Shown here piece after piece: positions 35,931 through 46,287 of a DNA stretch of 64,000 bases. The notes beneath the pieces are model-generated. The model did not search any database, was not told where the DNA came from, and was given only the letters and a program-made list of their open reading frames with translations. Every line of letters starts with the position of its first letter. Position 1 is the first letter of the stretch. Position numbers and translations under genes: made by a program. This DNA comes from Advenella incenata. Its GTDB lineage: Bacteria > Pseudomonadota > Gammaproteobacteria > Burkholderiales > Burkholderiaceae_B. The DNA is taken from the NCBI RefSeq assembly GCF_004217095.1, contig NZ_SHKO01000001.1, positions 2,282,234 to 2,346,233 of the forward strand, written 5' to 3'.

Positions 35931-36395
35931 TCCATTACCTTGATGCTCATTTCTTGAACAGGAGCGTGCGTAGCGATCCGCACAACGTTTTGTTTATTTT
36001 ACGGTGGATTGCGAATTTCTCGCACGATGCAAGGAACTACGGAAGTTTACTTTGTCAGAAAAGAACGACGCGAGTCGTAAGTACGGGAGCGGCATCAGTT
36101 TGTTAAACCGGGGGGATCTGATTTTCGGAAACGGTATTTAAACTTCGGGATGGGGCCTACGGTAAAGAGCAGAATCTCAGCCACGGATGGAATACGGTTT
36201 TCGTCATACCTACAGTAAGGATCGGTCGTAGCAGAGTCTTTTTCTATATACTTAATATTCGCATAATATATATTATGTAAAGTTATATATTTGGTTAGTC
36301 CAGCCGTGTATCAATAACTGAATGATCGATGGATATACCATACTCCAGATGAATAAAGGGATAACACCCTGCCTTGGCCCTCGGCTGTGGAAAGC
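35931..36395. other. 465-bp gene-free, partly AT-rich region
   Basis: No credible ORF. From about 36235 to 36300 the DNA is very AT-rich and contains a perfect 16-bp palindrome at 36262-36277. A short in-frame stretch at about 36190-36230 (EYGFRHTYSKDR) faintly recalls the Arg-His box of tyrosine recombinases but is too short to support a remnant. Confidence 0.4.
36262..36277. repeat. Perfect 16-bp AT-rich palindrome
   Basis: CATAATATATATTATG is identical to its reverse complement. It lies in an AT-rich patch of a gene-free region, 120 bp beyond the 3' end of the GNAT gene. It may be an operator or simply an AT-rich cruciform-prone element. Confidence 0.45.
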
Positions 36396-36851
36396 TTAAT
36401 CAAAATTTTTGCGCAATTTTGCAGCCAAACCAAAATCTGTGTGCGCCGTGCCAACCAAAACGTATCCTGCTGACTCGTAAAACAGCTGCGCGTACTCATT
36501 AGCAACAACATGCACGCTGGTGGCGCCAAGTCCCAAGGCGCGCACTTCAGCCGCTCTTAGTAGATGCTTACCGATTCCTCGTCGCCACTGCGAAGGCAAT
36601 ACAAACAGATCTTCCAGCTCGGCTACCGTGGTGTGTTTCCCTGGTATTATGGTTGTGAATCCGACGAGCCTCCCCGCCAGTTCTGCAATGATGACATGAT
36701 TCAAATGAACTTCAGGCACGCATCGTGCTTCCGGTAGTTCTCGCAGTTCGTCTTTGTATTTCCCCCATGCCATCGTCGAATTGAGTTTGAGAATACCCAG
36801 GCCGGCCAGATCTGTCTTACTTGCATTCCGTAAATTAATATGCGCGTTCAT
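36396..36851 (-). CDS. GNAT-family N-acetyltransferase
   Basis: 151 residues from ATG 36851 (GTG 36860 is an alternative). The acetyl-CoA binding motif A is clear: VAELEDLFVLPSQWRRGIGKHLLRAAEVRALGLGATSVHVVANEYAQLFYESAGYVLVG (about 75-135), with RRGIGK forming the pyrophosphate loop and FYESAGY the motif B tail. It transfers acetyl to an amine on an unknown substrate. No operon partners; the RND efflux operon starts divergently 447 bp away. Confidence 0.85.
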   Translation of the reverse strand: MNAHINLRNASKTDLAGLGILKLNSTMAWGKYKDELRELPEARCVPEVHLNHVIIAELAGRLVGFTTIIPGKHTTVAELEDLFVLPSQWRRGIGKHLLRAAEVRALGLGATSVHVVANEYAQLFYESAGYVLVGTAHTDFGLAAKLRKNFD

Positions 36852-37298
36852 GTTATTCACTATGTTCAGCTTCTTTGCCGAGAATGACGGATCAATCGAA
36901 ACAATTGCCGATTTGGTCTAATGAGCAAGGAATGTCCTTTAGGGTCATAAGTTGATGGCTCAATCGTACTACTTAAATTTGCGTTCTCCGTCCCGTGCAT
37001 ACCCCGTTGGCTTGAAAGACAGCGATGCGCACTATGAACGCAGGTGCAAATCGCACGAAAACGCCTTAAATTCTGTTTTCTGCCGAATAAAGCGCAATTT
37101 GATCCGGTGATACAAAAGTTTCAACTGAAATACTGTGTAATCATGCTACTATTTTTTCGTTTCGCCTGTTCTGTCTGTCGCTGCATGCCTGGGCCGCCGT
37201 AAAGGTGTGCTGTTGTTCAGCAAAGGCCCGGTAAGCAGACACAGCGGCACGGGGACTGTGAATCCTCCCATCCCCTGCTCCGTTTTTTACTCGATGCC
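36852..37298. other. Upstream region of the RND efflux operon
   Basis: 447 bp without a regulator gene, unlike most RND operons. TTTCA-AC-TGAAA (37119-37130) is a short inverted repeat just before a -10-like TACTAT (about 37147-37152) and might be an operator. Nothing else stands out. Confidence 0.35.
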
Positions 37299-38501
37299 AT
37301 GATTAAATCCGTCAGTATTTCAACATTGGATCCGCAGCGCCGCTTTGTTCGGGCACCGGTACTGACCTTGCTGATACTGCTTTTGCTTGCCATAGTGCTT
37401 GCCGGCTGTTCACCGGGTGATGGTGCTGACACACCGGCACCCAAGGCCGAAGGTCCGCCCGAAGTTGGCGTAGTTACGCTCAAATCACAACGCATCACCT
37501 TTGCCACCGAACTGCCTGGGCGCACTGTTGCGCCGGTCATCGCGCAAATCCGTCCCCAGGTCAACGGGATTGTCCAGAAGCAGCTGTTCACCGAAGGTTC
37601 ACAGGTAAAGGCAGGACAGGTGCTTTATCAGCTGGATCCTGCTGTTTACGAAGCCGAGTATGCCGTTGCCAGAGCCAATGTAAAGAAGGCCGACTCTACC
37701 TATGCGAATGCCCGCACCGTGGCCAGGCGCAATCGCGAGCTGGTGCGTATTGATGCAATCAGTGCGCAGATAAACGAGACCTCACAGGCCGAAGCACAAC
37801 AGGCGGCGGCCGATCTGGCCGTTGCCAAAGCGCAGGAACAGCGCGCCAAAATCAATCTAGACTATACCCGCATTGTGTCGCCCATCGACGGCTGGATTGA
37901 ACTGTCTAATGTCACGCCGGGTGCGCTGGTCACGGCCAATCAGGATACCGTGCTTACCATTGTTCAGAAACTGGATCCGCTCTATGTGCATGTAGCGCAG
38001 TCATCGGCTGAATTATTGCAGTTGAAGGACGACATTGCCGCTGGCCGGCTGCAGGCAACGGCAGACAATGATGCGGCCATCCGGTTGCGGCTGGAGAACG
38101 GGCGCCTGTATCCGCAGCCGGGACGCCTGACGTTCAGTGGTGTCACCGTCAATCCCGGCACAGGTTCGATTACATTGCGCGCCAGCGTACCCAATCCGGA
38201 TCGGGTACTGATGCCGGGCATGTATGTGCGGGCCGTATTGGAAAACAATACGGGTGATCAGTCTTTGTTGGTGCCGCAACAGGCCATTACCCGCCGGCCT
38301 GATGCCAGCACAGTTGCGTTGGTGATTGACGCCGACGATAAAGTACAGGAACGGCCTGTCGTGGTCGGACGCGCAATTGGCGACAGTTGGCAAGTGCTGG
38401 AAGGCCTTGCGGCGGGCGATCGGGTTGTGGTGACCGGTTCCCTGCATGTCCGGCCAGGCACTGTCGTGCGGCCGGTAGAAACCACAAGTAAACCGGGTTA
38501 G
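37299..38501 (+). CDS. RND efflux periplasmic adaptor (membrane fusion lipoprotein)
   Basis: 400 residues. Lipobox VLAGC with C37 as the lipidated cysteine. The hairpin and lipoyl halves are typical of AcrA/MexA (VIAQIRPQVNGIVQKQLFTEGSQVKAGQVLYQLDPAVYEAEYAVARANVKKA, later INLDYTRIVSPIDGWI), followed by a beta-barrel domain with PGMYVRAVLE. It links the inner-membrane pump to the outer-membrane channel. It heads a three-gene operon; the pump starts 10 bp downstream. Confidence 0.95.
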   Translation: MIKSVSISTLDPQRRFVRAPVLTLLILLLLAIVLAGCSPGDGADTPAPKAEGPPEVGVVTLKSQRITFATELPGRTVAPVIAQIRPQVNGIVQKQLFTEGSQVKAGQVLYQLDPAVYEAEYAVARANVKKADSTYANARTVARRNRELVRIDAISAQINETSQAEAQQAAADLAVAKAQEQRAKINLDYTRIVSPIDGWIELSNVTPGALVTANQDTVLTIVQKLDPLYVHVAQSSAELLQLKDDIAAGRLQATADNDAAIRLRLENGRLYPQPGRLTFSGVTVNPGTGSITLRASVPNPDRVLMPGMYVRAVLENNTGDQSLLVPQQAITRRPDASTVALVIDADDKVQERPVVVGRAIGDSWQVLEGLAAGDRVVVTGSLHVRPGTVVRPVETTSKPG

Positions 38502-38511
38502 GGATCGGCGC

Positions 38512-41500
38512 ATGGCACAGTTTTTTATCAGCCGTCCGATTTTTGCATGGGTGCTTTCCATTGTCATCATGCTCGCCGGGCTGGCGTCGATCCAGACCTT
38601 GCCGCTTGAGCAATATCCCGACATTGCACCACCCCGGGTAGCGATCACTGCAACGTATACTGGCGCGTCGGCCAAGACAGTGGAAGACTCGGTGACGCAG
38701 GTCATTGAACAGCAATTGAAGGGCCTGGATAATCTGCTGTATATGCGCAGCACAAGCAATGCTGCCGGACGGGCGCGGATCACACTCACTTTTGACGCGG
38801 GTACGAATATTGATGTCGCGCAGATGCAGGTGCAGAACCGCCTGCAGCAGGCCATGTCGCGCCTGCCCCAGCAGGTGCAAAGCCGCGGGGTGACCGTCAC
38901 CAAAGGTGGTGAAGAATTCCTGATGATCGTCTCGCTCTACTCGGATGATGGCAGCGCCTCACCAGTCGATGTAGGGGACTATATTACAAGCAATCTGGTC
39001 GATGTCATCAGCCGGATCGATGGTGTCGGTGAAGTGCAGACACTGGGCACAGGCTATGCCATGCGTATCTGGCTGGATCCGCGTAAACTGCTCAGCTATA
39101 ACATGATGCCGGCCGATGTGACCGCAGCCATTGAAAAGCAGAATGTGCAGGTGTCCGCGGGGCAATTGGGGTCACTGCCGGCTGTCAGCGGACAGCAGTT
39201 GAATGCCACAATTACCGCACGCAGCATGCTGCAGACCGAAGAAGATTTTCGCAATGTGGTCCTGCGTGTCGCGCCCGATGGCGCCATTGTGCGGATCAGC
39301 GATGTGGCCCGGGTTGAACTCGGGGCAGAGAATCTGACGATTCGTTCGGCACTGGGTGGCTTGCCCGGCGCTGGCATGGGTATCATTACTGCAGACGGCG
39401 CCAACGCGGTGGAAGTGGCGCAGCGGGTGCGCGACAAACTGGCCGAACTTGAACCGTTTTTCCCCAATAATCTAAAAACCTTTATCGGCGTTGATTCCAC
39501 GCCGTTTATCAGCGCATCCATCGATGAGGTGGTCAAGGTACTGCTCGAGGCAATGGTGCTGGTGGTGCTGGTTATCTATCTGTTTCTACAGAATATTCGC
39601 GCCACGTTGATTCCTGCTATTGCGGTTCCCGTTGTATTGCTCGGGGTTTTTGGCGTCTTGTCGATAGCCGGGTTTTCGATCAATACCCTGACGCTTTTTG
39701 GTATGGTACTGGCCATCGGCCTGCTGGTTGATGATGCCATTGTGGTGGTGGAAAATGTGGAACGCGTCATGCATGAACAGGGACTCTCGCCGCGTGAAGC
39801 GACCCGCAAGTCCATGCGTGAAATTACGCCCGCGCTGGTCGGCATTACACTTGTATTGTCGGCTGTGTTTATCCCCATGGCGTTCTTTGGCGGTTCCACT
39901 GGTGTCATTTACCGACAGTTTTCTATTACGATAGTCTCTGCCATGGTGCTCTCGGTTATCGTGGCTCTGACGCTGACCCCTGCCCTTTGTGCCAGTCTGC
40001 TTAAACCGGTAAAAAAAGGCGAACATATTGATCCGTCGCACGCGCGCAAGGGCTTGTTTGGCTATCTGGATCGCTTCTTCGTTGGCTTCAATCGTCGTTT
40101 TGACCGCACGGCAGATCGGTATCAGGACACAGTAGCCGGGGTTGCCAAGCGACCGCGGCGCGGGCTCATCGCCTATCTGATTATTGCGATTGTCATGGCG
40201 TTGCTGTTTTTGCGCTTGCCCACATCCTTTCTGCCGCCCGAAGATCAGGGGGCAGTTCGACTGCAGGTGACCTTGCCTGCAGGTGCGACAGATGCGCGGC
40301 TGCAGCCGATTATGCGGCAGATTGAGCAGTATTTTCTGAAGCAGCCAGATGTGCGCAGCATCACCACCATTACCGGCAGAAGTGGCGATCAAAGCTCGGC
40401 ACGAGCCTATGTGATGCTCAAAGACTGGAGCTTGCGGCCTTTGCCGGAACAGTCGTCTGCGGCCATCGCCAGAAAGGCCACCCGCGACCTGGCCCATATC
40501 CGCGATGCCCGGATTATCGCCACCCTGCCGCCGATCGTGCGCGGCCTGGGTTCAAGCTCGGGGTTCAACTTTTTTCTACAGGATGTCAACGGCCTGGGTC
40601 ACGAAGCGCTGGTGCAGGCCAGCCGCGACGCATTGCGATTGCTTAGCGAGCGTCCCGAATTGATGAACGTGCGCATTGATGCGCCGGAAGATACCGCGCA
40701 GTTTGCCGTGAAAATAGACGATGCCCGCGCTGGCGCCTTCAGCCTGGCGACCGATGCAATCGACAGTACCTTATCGACGGCCATGGGCGGAACCTATGTG
40801 AATGACTTTCTGGATCGCGGTCGGGTCAAGCGCGTCTATGTCCAGGGCGATACACCATTTCGTATGCTGCCAAGCGATATCGATCAATGGAACGTGCGCA
40901 ACACCCTGGGCCAGATGGTGCCGTTTCCCGCCTTCTCCAGCACCAGTTGGACCTTTGGCTCACCCGAGCTGAGTCGCTATAACGGCAGCCCCAGTCTTGA
41001 ATTCCAGGGCGATGCAGCGCCTGGCGTGAGTTCGGGCGCCGCCATGCTGGCGGTCGAGGAGGTATTGCAGCAAATGCCGGCCGGCATCGGTTTTGAATGG
41101 ACCGGCGCCTCGCTGCAGGAGCGTATTTCGGGCGCGCAGGCCCCCCTGCTCTACGCCGTTTCCATTCTGTTTGTATTTTTGTGCCTGGCCGCGTTGTATG
41201 AAAGCTGGTCCGTGCCGTTCGCCATTATTCTGGTGGTGCCCTTGGGCATTGTCGGTGCACTTCTGTTTACGGCCTTGCGTGAATTGCATAATGATGTCTT
41301 CTTCCAGGTCGGGTTGCTGACCACCGTCGGGTTAACCTCAAAGAATGCGATCTTGATTGTCGAATTTGCCAAACAGCTGCAGGAACGCGGACACGCGGTT
41401 CTAGAAGCAACGCTGATCGCGGTGCGCCAGCGCCTGCGTCCCATTCTGATGACCTCGCTGGCCTTTGGTTTCGGTGTGTTGCCATTGGCCATCGGCACCG

Positions 41501-41691
41501 GCGCTGGCGCGGGGGGCCGTCACGCGATCGGCACTGCTGTCCTGGGTGGGATGATCGTAGGCACTGCGCTCAGTCTCTTTTTTGTGCCGCTGTTCTTTGT
41601 GCTTGTACGCAGCTTCAGGCGCAAACGGCATTCGCATGACGACCATCCTGGCGCGCATGCGCCAGACAGCACTTCAGGCACGACATCATGA
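38512..41691 (+). CDS. RND multidrug efflux pump, HAE1 (AcrB/MexB) type
   Basis: 1059 residues, the usual length. The proton-relay pair D407-D408 is in GLLVDDAIVVVENV, the exact AcrB positions. N terminus AQFFISRPIFAWVLSIVIMLAGLASIQTLPLEQYPDIAPP, DSVTQVIEQQLKGLDNLLYMRS and LTSKNAILIVEFAKQLQERG are HAE1 signatures. It exports hydrophobic or amphiphilic compounds by proton antiport as a trimer with the adaptor and the channel encoded on either side. The stop overlaps the next start by 4 bp. Confidence 0.96.
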   Translation: MAQFFISRPIFAWVLSIVIMLAGLASIQTLPLEQYPDIAPPRVAITATYTGASAKTVEDSVTQVIEQQLKGLDNLLYMRSTSNAAGRARITLTFDAGTNIDVAQMQVQNRLQQAMSRLPQQVQSRGVTVTKGGEEFLMIVSLYSDDGSASPVDVGDYITSNLVDVISRIDGVGEVQTLGTGYAMRIWLDPRKLLSYNMMPADVTAAIEKQNVQVSAGQLGSLPAVSGQQLNATITARSMLQTEEDFRNVVLRVAPDGAIVRISDVARVELGAENLTIRSALGGLPGAGMGIITADGANAVEVAQRVRDKLAELEPFFPNNLKTFIGVDSTPFISASIDEVVKVLLEAMVLVVLVIYLFLQNIRATLIPAIAVPVVLLGVFGVLSIAGFSINTLTLFGMVLAIGLLVDDAIVVVENVERVMHEQGLSPREATRKSMREITPALVGITLVLSAVFIPMAFFGGSTGVIYRQFSITIVSAMVLSVIVALTLTPALCASLLKPVKKGEHIDPSHARKGLFGYLDRFFVGFNRRFDRTADRYQDTVAGVAKRPRRGLIAYLIIAIVMALLFLRLPTSFLPPEDQGAVRLQVTLPAGATDARLQPIMRQIEQYFLKQPDVRSITTITGRSGDQSSARAYVMLKDWSLRPLPEQSSAAIARKATRDLAHIRDARIIATLPPIVRGLGSSSGFNFFLQDVNGLGHEALVQASRDALRLLSERPELMNVRIDAPEDTAQFAVKIDDARAGAFSLATDAIDSTLSTAMGGTYVNDFLDRGRVKRVYVQGDTPFRMLPSDIDQWNVRNTLGQMVPFPAFSSTSWTFGSPELSRYNGSPSLEFQGDAAPGVSSGAAMLAVEEVLQQMPAGIGFEWTGASLQERISGAQAPLLYAVSILFVFLCLAALYESWSVPFAIILVVPLGIVGALLFTALRELHNDVFFQVGLLTTVGLTSKNAILIVEFAKQLQERGHAVLEATLIAVRQRLRPILMTSLAFGFGVLPLAIGTGAGAGGRHAIGTAVLGGMIVGTALSLFFVPLFFVLVRSFRRKRHSHDDHPGAHAPDSTSGTTS

Positions 41692-43166
41692 AAACATTGA
41701 TGAACCCCCTGTGCAGATCAATTGCATTTGCCATACCGTTGCTGGCTTTGACCGCCTGCGTAAATCTTGCGCCCGAATACCATCAACCGACGGCTCCTGT
41801 GACAGGTACCTGGCCCCAGAATCCTGCAGCCAACAGCGGCCCAGCCCAACCGGCAGCAAACGAACTGGACTGGCTGACTTTTTTCACCGATGCACGCCTG
41901 CGCGACGTGGTCCAGCTTGGCTTGAGAAATAACCGTGATTTGCGGATCGCGACCATCAATATTGAACGGGCCCGCGCGCAATACGGCATTGCCAGCGCCG
42001 ATGGGCTGCCGGCAATCGGCGTCGATGCCCAAGCCAGCCGCAGCCGCACGCCGGCCAGTGTCGCCAATTCCGGTGAGACCACCCTGTCATCCCGTTATAA
42101 CGTCGACCTGGGCCTGACTAGCTACGAGATTGACTTTTTTGGAAAAATCCGCAACCTGAAGGCTGCGGCGCTGCAACGCTACCTGGCGGCGCAGGAAACC
42201 CGGCGCAGTGCGCAGATCAGTCTGGTCAGCGAAATCGCGGCAGCCTGGCTACAGCTTGAGGCAACGAGTCAGCAGCTTGCGCTGGCCCGCAGCACCCTGG
42301 TCAATCAGCAGAAGTCGCATGATCTGATCCGCCGCAGCCACGCATTGGGCGCCGAATCGGGACTCACGCTGGCACAATCGCAAACCACGGTCGATGCCGC
42401 CCGTGTCAAGGTCGCCGAATATGAAACCCAGTTGGCGCAGGATAAAAATGCCCTCACCCTGCTGGCGGGTGCGCCGGTTCCCTCTTCTCTTTTGCCGCCT
42501 ACGGAGTTTGCGCTGCAGGCGCGAGCAGTAACTCGTCTGGTCATGCCACCGGCGGGTCTGCCTTCCAGTGTGCTGCAACAGCGACCAGATGTTCTGGCTG
42601 CCGAACATGATTTGATCGCCGCCCATGCAGATATCGGTGCGGCCAGAGCGGCCTTTTTCCCGAGCATTTCGCTGCTGGGATCAGCGGGAACGGCCAGCAG
42701 CAGTCTTTCTGGCCTGTTTTCTGGCGGCACGCTGGCGTGGAGCGTGGCTCCGTCATTGCGCTTGCCTATCTTCGACGGCGGGGCCAATCGCGCCAACCTG
42801 GATTTGACAAAAGCACAAAGAGAAATTCTGCTTGCCACATACGAAAAAGCTATCCAGACGGCTTTTCGCGAGGTTGCCGATGCATTGGCCGTGCGCACCT
42901 CCATTGCAGCACGGTTGCAATCGCAGCAATCGCTGGTCGCCTCTAGCTATCGCAGCTTTCAGTTGTCCAGTGCACTGTTTACGCGCGGCGGTGGTTCGGG
43001 TTTCCTGGAGGTGCTCGATGCCCAGCGCGCATACTATGCGGCGCAGCAGGATATGATCACGCTCGGGCTGCTTGAGCAACTGAACCGGCTGGCCCTGTTC
43101 AAGACGCTGGGTGGTGGCTGGCAGCCCGTTGCGACGACCACAACCGCTTCCACATCGTCGCGCTGA
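41688..43166 (+). CDS. Outer-membrane efflux lipoprotein (NodT/OprM family)
   Basis: 492 residues. Signal peptide and lipobox LTAC (C24). Two OEP repeats: [34 protein letters not shown] and the second-half signature [28 protein letters not shown], typical of the NodT/OprM group. It forms the outer-membrane tunnel for the pump encoded upstream, with which it overlaps by ATGA. Confidence 0.95.
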   Translation: MKTLMNPLCRSIAFAIPLLALTACVNLAPEYHQPTAPVTGTWPQNPAANSGPAQPAANELDWLTFFTDARLRDVVQLGLRNNRDLRIATINIERARAQYGIASADGLPAIGVDAQASRSRTPASVANSGETTLSSRYNVDLGLTSYEIDFFGKIRNLKAAALQRYLAAQETRRSAQISLVSEIAAAWLQLEATSQQLALARSTLVNQQKSHDLIRRSHALGAESGLTLAQSQTTVDAARVKVAEYETQLAQDKNALTLLAGAPVPSSLLPPTEFALQARAVTRLVMPPAGLPSSVLQQRPDVLAAEHDLIAAHADIGAARAAFFPSISLLGSAGTASSSLSGLFSGGTLAWSVAPSLRLPIFDGGANRANLDLTKAQREILLATYEKAIQTAFREVADALAVRTSIAARLQSQQSLVASSYRSFQLSSALFTRGGGSGFLEVLDAQRAYYAAQQDMITLGLLEQLNRLALFKTLGGGWQPVATTTTASTSSR

Positions 43167-43390
43167 ACCGATCTGCTTTAATGCCGTGCGTAACGGATGT
43201 CCTGCGAACCGACCCACCTGCCAGGCAGACATTTTCGGCACATCTTGACGCTTTTTACCAATCAGATGCAGACGGTTGCTCAGCGCATTTTCCAGTACAG
43301 GCGCAGGGTCATCGCCCTATTGTACTGACTGGAAGTGTTATAACAATAATGCTAGTTCCTTTTACGCAGTTACCTAAACAGGAGTCAGAC

Positions 43391-43816
43391 ATGGCGGTTG
43401 AAAAAGTACTTTATGTTGCACACGCAACGGCGACAGGTGGACGCGACGGACGTGCAGTGTCTTCGGACAATGTGCTGGACGTGAAACTGACCACACCCAA
43501 AGAATTGGGCGGCGCCGGCGGTACCGGCACCAATCCTGAACAGCTTTTTGCAGCGGGATATTCGGCCTGCTTTCTGGGTGCGCTCAAACTGGTCGCTTCA
43601 CGCGAAAAAGTTAAATTGCCGGACGATACCCGGATTGACGGCAGCGTAGGAATCGGGCCCATTGCACAGGGGTTTGGCATTGAGGTGGAACTGAAAATTT
43701 CCGTGCCTGGCGTGGAACGCAGCGTAGCTGAAGACCTGGTCAATAAAGCGCATGTGGTGTGTCCCTATTCAAACGCAACACGAGGCAATGTAGACGTAAC
43801 GCTGACGGTGGTGTAA
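43391..43816 (+). CDS. ohr: Organic hydroperoxide resistance protein (OsmC/Ohr family)
   Basis: 141 residues from ATG 43391 (AGGAG, 7 nt); a longer in-frame start at 43181 is unsupported. The two redox cysteines are in YSACFLGAL and [12 protein letters not shown], and the start [18 protein letters not shown] is the Ohr signature. It reduces organic and fatty acid hydroperoxides with a lipoylated partner. There is no ohrR nearby. It is 225 bp downstream of the efflux operon and probably independent. Confidence 0.93.
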   Translation: MAVEKVLYVAHATATGGRDGRAVSSDNVLDVKLTTPKELGGAGGTGTNPEQLFAAGYSACFLGALKLVASREKVKLPDDTRIDGSVGIGPIAQGFGIEVELKISVPGVERSVAEDLVNKAHVVCPYSNATRGNVDVTLTVV

Positions 43817-44331
43817 CACTGCGGCGGTCTGTCGCGATCCTGTCGCGTCATCCACGCGATGTCGCGACAGGCGCTTAATAATAATTAATAACGCAATAAT
43901 GCGCCAGCCAGGTTTCCCCGTCCGCTTGAACCATCCTCCCGCCCCGCTCTTGCGCTTGGGTTCCCCGTAATTTTTTGCACGAAACGCTTGATCGCGTGAA
44001 ATGGTGGCAATCACAGTCACAATCGCACCCATGTCGTTTGCCGTGTCATGACTCGGCCCATCGGCGGTGACGGCCTGCACGAACGGCTCCGGACAGAAAT
44101 TTCACATATTGACGATTACTGATTTTCGCGCAACAATCCTTTGTCAGGGGCGCTATTTTTCTTTAGGATCAGGCCTCTTATACTGTCTTTCGTACACTAC
44201 CGTCTGGGATTGAACAGCACAAGCATCACTGTCATCGCAGAAAAACCATAAGGACACGTGGCAGAAAAACGCCTTCGTGTTTTCAACACCACCGATAGTC
44301 ACGAGTAGTGACTTTTACGAGAGATATTCGA
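43817..44331. other. 515-bp intergenic region between ohr and dkgB
   Basis: Besides the hairpin just after ohr I see no supported gene. A 103-codon minus-strand ORF overlaps the end of ohr but has no ribosome site and no family features. Confidence 0.4.
43839..43871. terminator. Hairpin after ohr, possible terminator
   Basis: Inverted repeat CCTGTCGCG (43839-43847) and CGCGACAGG (43863-43871) with a 15-nt loop that can itself pair through CGCG. It lies 23 bp past the ohr stop. The following bases are A/T-rich but contain no T-run, so termination is uncertain. Confidence 0.4.
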
Positions 44332-45138
44332 ATGAACATACCCACTTTTGGACTTGGCACCTTTCGCCTCAAGGGACAAACCGTCATCGATTCTGTAACG
44401 GCCGCAATCGAGCTGGGTTACCGGGCGATCGATACCGCGCAAATCTATGGCAACGAGGCGGACATTGGGCAGGCGTTAGACGCCAGTCCTGTAGCGCGTG
44501 ATCAGTTGTATCTGACGTCAAAAATCTGGACAGACAATTATGCTGCAGACCGACTTATTCCAAGTTTGAAAGAAAGCCTGCATAAGCTGCGCACCGACTA
44601 TCTGGACCTGACGCTGATCCATTGGCCCTCACCGGGCAACGCGGTACCTGTAGCTGAGTTCATGGGTGCGCTGGCGCAAGCACAGGATGAGGGCCTGACC
44701 CGGCAAATCGGCGTATCCAATTTCACCATTGCTTTGTTGCGAGAAGCCATTGACGCAGTAGGCGCCGGGCAGATTGCCACCAACCAGATTGAGTTGCATC
44801 CGTACCTGCAAAACAGGAACGTTGTGGCGTTTGCGCGCAAAAATGATATTGCCATTACCTCCTATATGACACTTGGCTATGGCAAGGTGTTGCACGATCC
44901 GGTGATACAGGCCATTGCGCAGCGCCTGCAGGCAACGCCCGCTCAGGTGGTGTTGGCATGGGCCATGCATAGCGGTTTCGCCGTTATCCCCTCTTCAACC
45001 AAACGCGCACATCTGCAAAGCAATCTTGCGGCACAACAGCTGCAATTATCCGAAGCAGATATGACGGCGATTGCCGCGCTTGACCGCAACGAACGGATTA
45101 CCAGCCCTGAAGGCCTGGCTCCTGACTGGGACGATTAA
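44332..45138 (+). CDS. dkgB: Aldo/keto reductase, 2,5-diketo-D-gluconate reductase B type
   Basis: 268 residues from ATG 44332; very close to E. coli DkgB along its length ([91 protein letters not shown]). The tetrad D (AIDTAQIY), Y (QIYGNEA), K (YLTSKIW) and H (TLIHWP) is present. It reduces diketogluconate or aldehydes with NADPH. A LysR gene follows 25 bp later on the same strand, the same pairing as dkgB-yafC in enterobacteria. Confidence 0.92.
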   Translation: MNIPTFGLGTFRLKGQTVIDSVTAAIELGYRAIDTAQIYGNEADIGQALDASPVARDQLYLTSKIWTDNYAADRLIPSLKESLHKLRTDYLDLTLIHWPSPGNAVPVAEFMGALAQAQDEGLTRQIGVSNFTIALLREAIDAVGAGQIATNQIELHPYLQNRNVVAFARKNDIAITSYMTLGYGKVLHDPVIQAIAQRLQATPAQVVLAWAMHSGFAVIPSSTKRAHLQSNLAAQQLQLSEADMTAIAALDRNERITSPEGLAPDWDD

Positions 45139-45163
45139 ATATATGCAAAAGGCTGGCGTTTTG

Positions 45164-46069
45164 ATGACCAATTCCGACGATCTGCTGACGTTTGTCACCG
45201 TCATTGACAGCGGTTCCATCAGCGCGGCAGCCGAGCAACTGAGCCTGACACCGTCAGCAGTCAGTCGGACCTTGTCCCGGCTTGAGCAGAGCCTGGAGAC
45301 GACCTTGCTTAACCGCACCACCCGCCGCATGCATCTGACCGAAGAGGGCCGCTTTCTGCTGGAGCATGCCCGAATCATTGTTGCACGGATGCAGGACATG
45401 CAGGAGACCCTTGCCACCAGGCGACAATCTCCGGCCGGACGGTTGCGGGTGAACGCCGCCTCGCCATTCATGCTGCACATGATCGTGCCGTATATTGGTG
45501 TATTTCGACAGAACTATCCACATATCGAGTTGCAGCTCAATACCCATGACCTGAATATTGATTTGCTGGAGCAAAGCACCGATGTTGCTATTCGGATTGG
45601 CGCGCTGCAAAACTCGACGCTCCACGCCCGCTCGCTGGGCGGCAGCGCACTCCACCTGTTGGCCAGCCCCGATTATGTATCCCGTTGCGGCTCGCCTCAG
45701 ACGGTAGCCGCGCTGGACGAACATACTTTGCTGGGTTTTACCCAGCCCGACAGCCTGAATCTATGGCCCGTTCGTCGTGCCGGCACTTCTGACAGACTGA
45801 TGATTACACCGGACGTAGCAGCCTCCAGTGGCGAAACGTTGCGACAATTGGCCCTGGCCGGACAGGGCATTGTCTGTCTGTCCGAATTCATGACGTATGA
45901 CGATATCCGCGATGCTCGCCTGGTGCCGATTCTGCCCATGTTGACAGAAAAACAGGTTCAGCCGATTCATGCGGTGTATTACCGGAACTCGCCACTGGCC
46001 CTGCGGATTCAAAGCTTCATCGATTTTATGCAGAAGACGCTCGCAGCCCAACCCTGGAACCGCCGGTAA
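45164..46069 (+). CDS. LysR-family regulator, YafC-like
   Basis: 301 residues from ATG 45164 (AAAGG about 10 nt upstream; ATG 45143 is an alternative). Helix-turn-helix DDLLTFVTVIDSGSISAAAEQLSLTPSAVSRTLSRLEQSLETTLLNRTTRRMHLTEEG (about 4-62), then the effector domain with LLASPDYVSRCGSPQTVAALDEHTLLGFTQPDSLNLWPVRR and LRQLALAGQGIVCLSEFMTYDDI. It resembles E. coli YafC and shares its position behind dkgB, so it probably regulates that gene. Confidence 0.92.
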   Translation: MTNSDDLLTFVTVIDSGSISAAAEQLSLTPSAVSRTLSRLEQSLETTLLNRTTRRMHLTEEGRFLLEHARIIVARMQDMQETLATRRQSPAGRLRVNAASPFMLHMIVPYIGVFRQNYPHIELQLNTHDLNIDLLEQSTDVAIRIGALQNSTLHARSLGGSALHLLASPDYVSRCGSPQTVAALDEHTLLGFTQPDSLNLWPVRRAGTSDRLMITPDVAASSGETLRQLALAGQGIVCLSEFMTYDDIRDARLVPILPMLTEKQVQPIHAVYYRNSPLALRIQSFIDFMQKTLAAQPWNRR

Positions 46070-46287
46070 CCAATTGGTTATTGAGCCGTGAGGGATAACT
46101 GGGCGTGGACCTGCGGCTTGTCCCACACGGCCCTGCCCTGCCGTTCAGGCACACTGCATGCCCGTCTGGGCGCGCCAGGCAATCGCGAAGCTGCCGGAGG
46201 TACCAACCGGCTGCTTTATGGGCGTGCGCGATAGCCATAACCAGGTCCCGTCCTGGCTGAAATTTGCATAGTGCCGGACGCGGCCGG

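Noticed and set aside
36190-36230. Short in-frame stretch EYGFRHTYSKDR resembling the Arg-His box of tyrosine recombinases
   Set aside because: Only about 20 codons between stops, no other recombinase motif, no attachment repeats; chance resemblance is more likely than an integrase relic.
43181-43390. 70-residue extension of Ohr
   Set aside because: Ohr proteins begin like [14 protein letters not shown]; ATG 43391 has AGGAG, while the upstream part runs through untranslated sequence.
43769-44080. 103-codon minus-strand ORF overlapping the 3' end of ohr
   Set aside because: Antisense to ohr, no ribosome site, no recognisable domain and low-complexity hydrophobic stretch.
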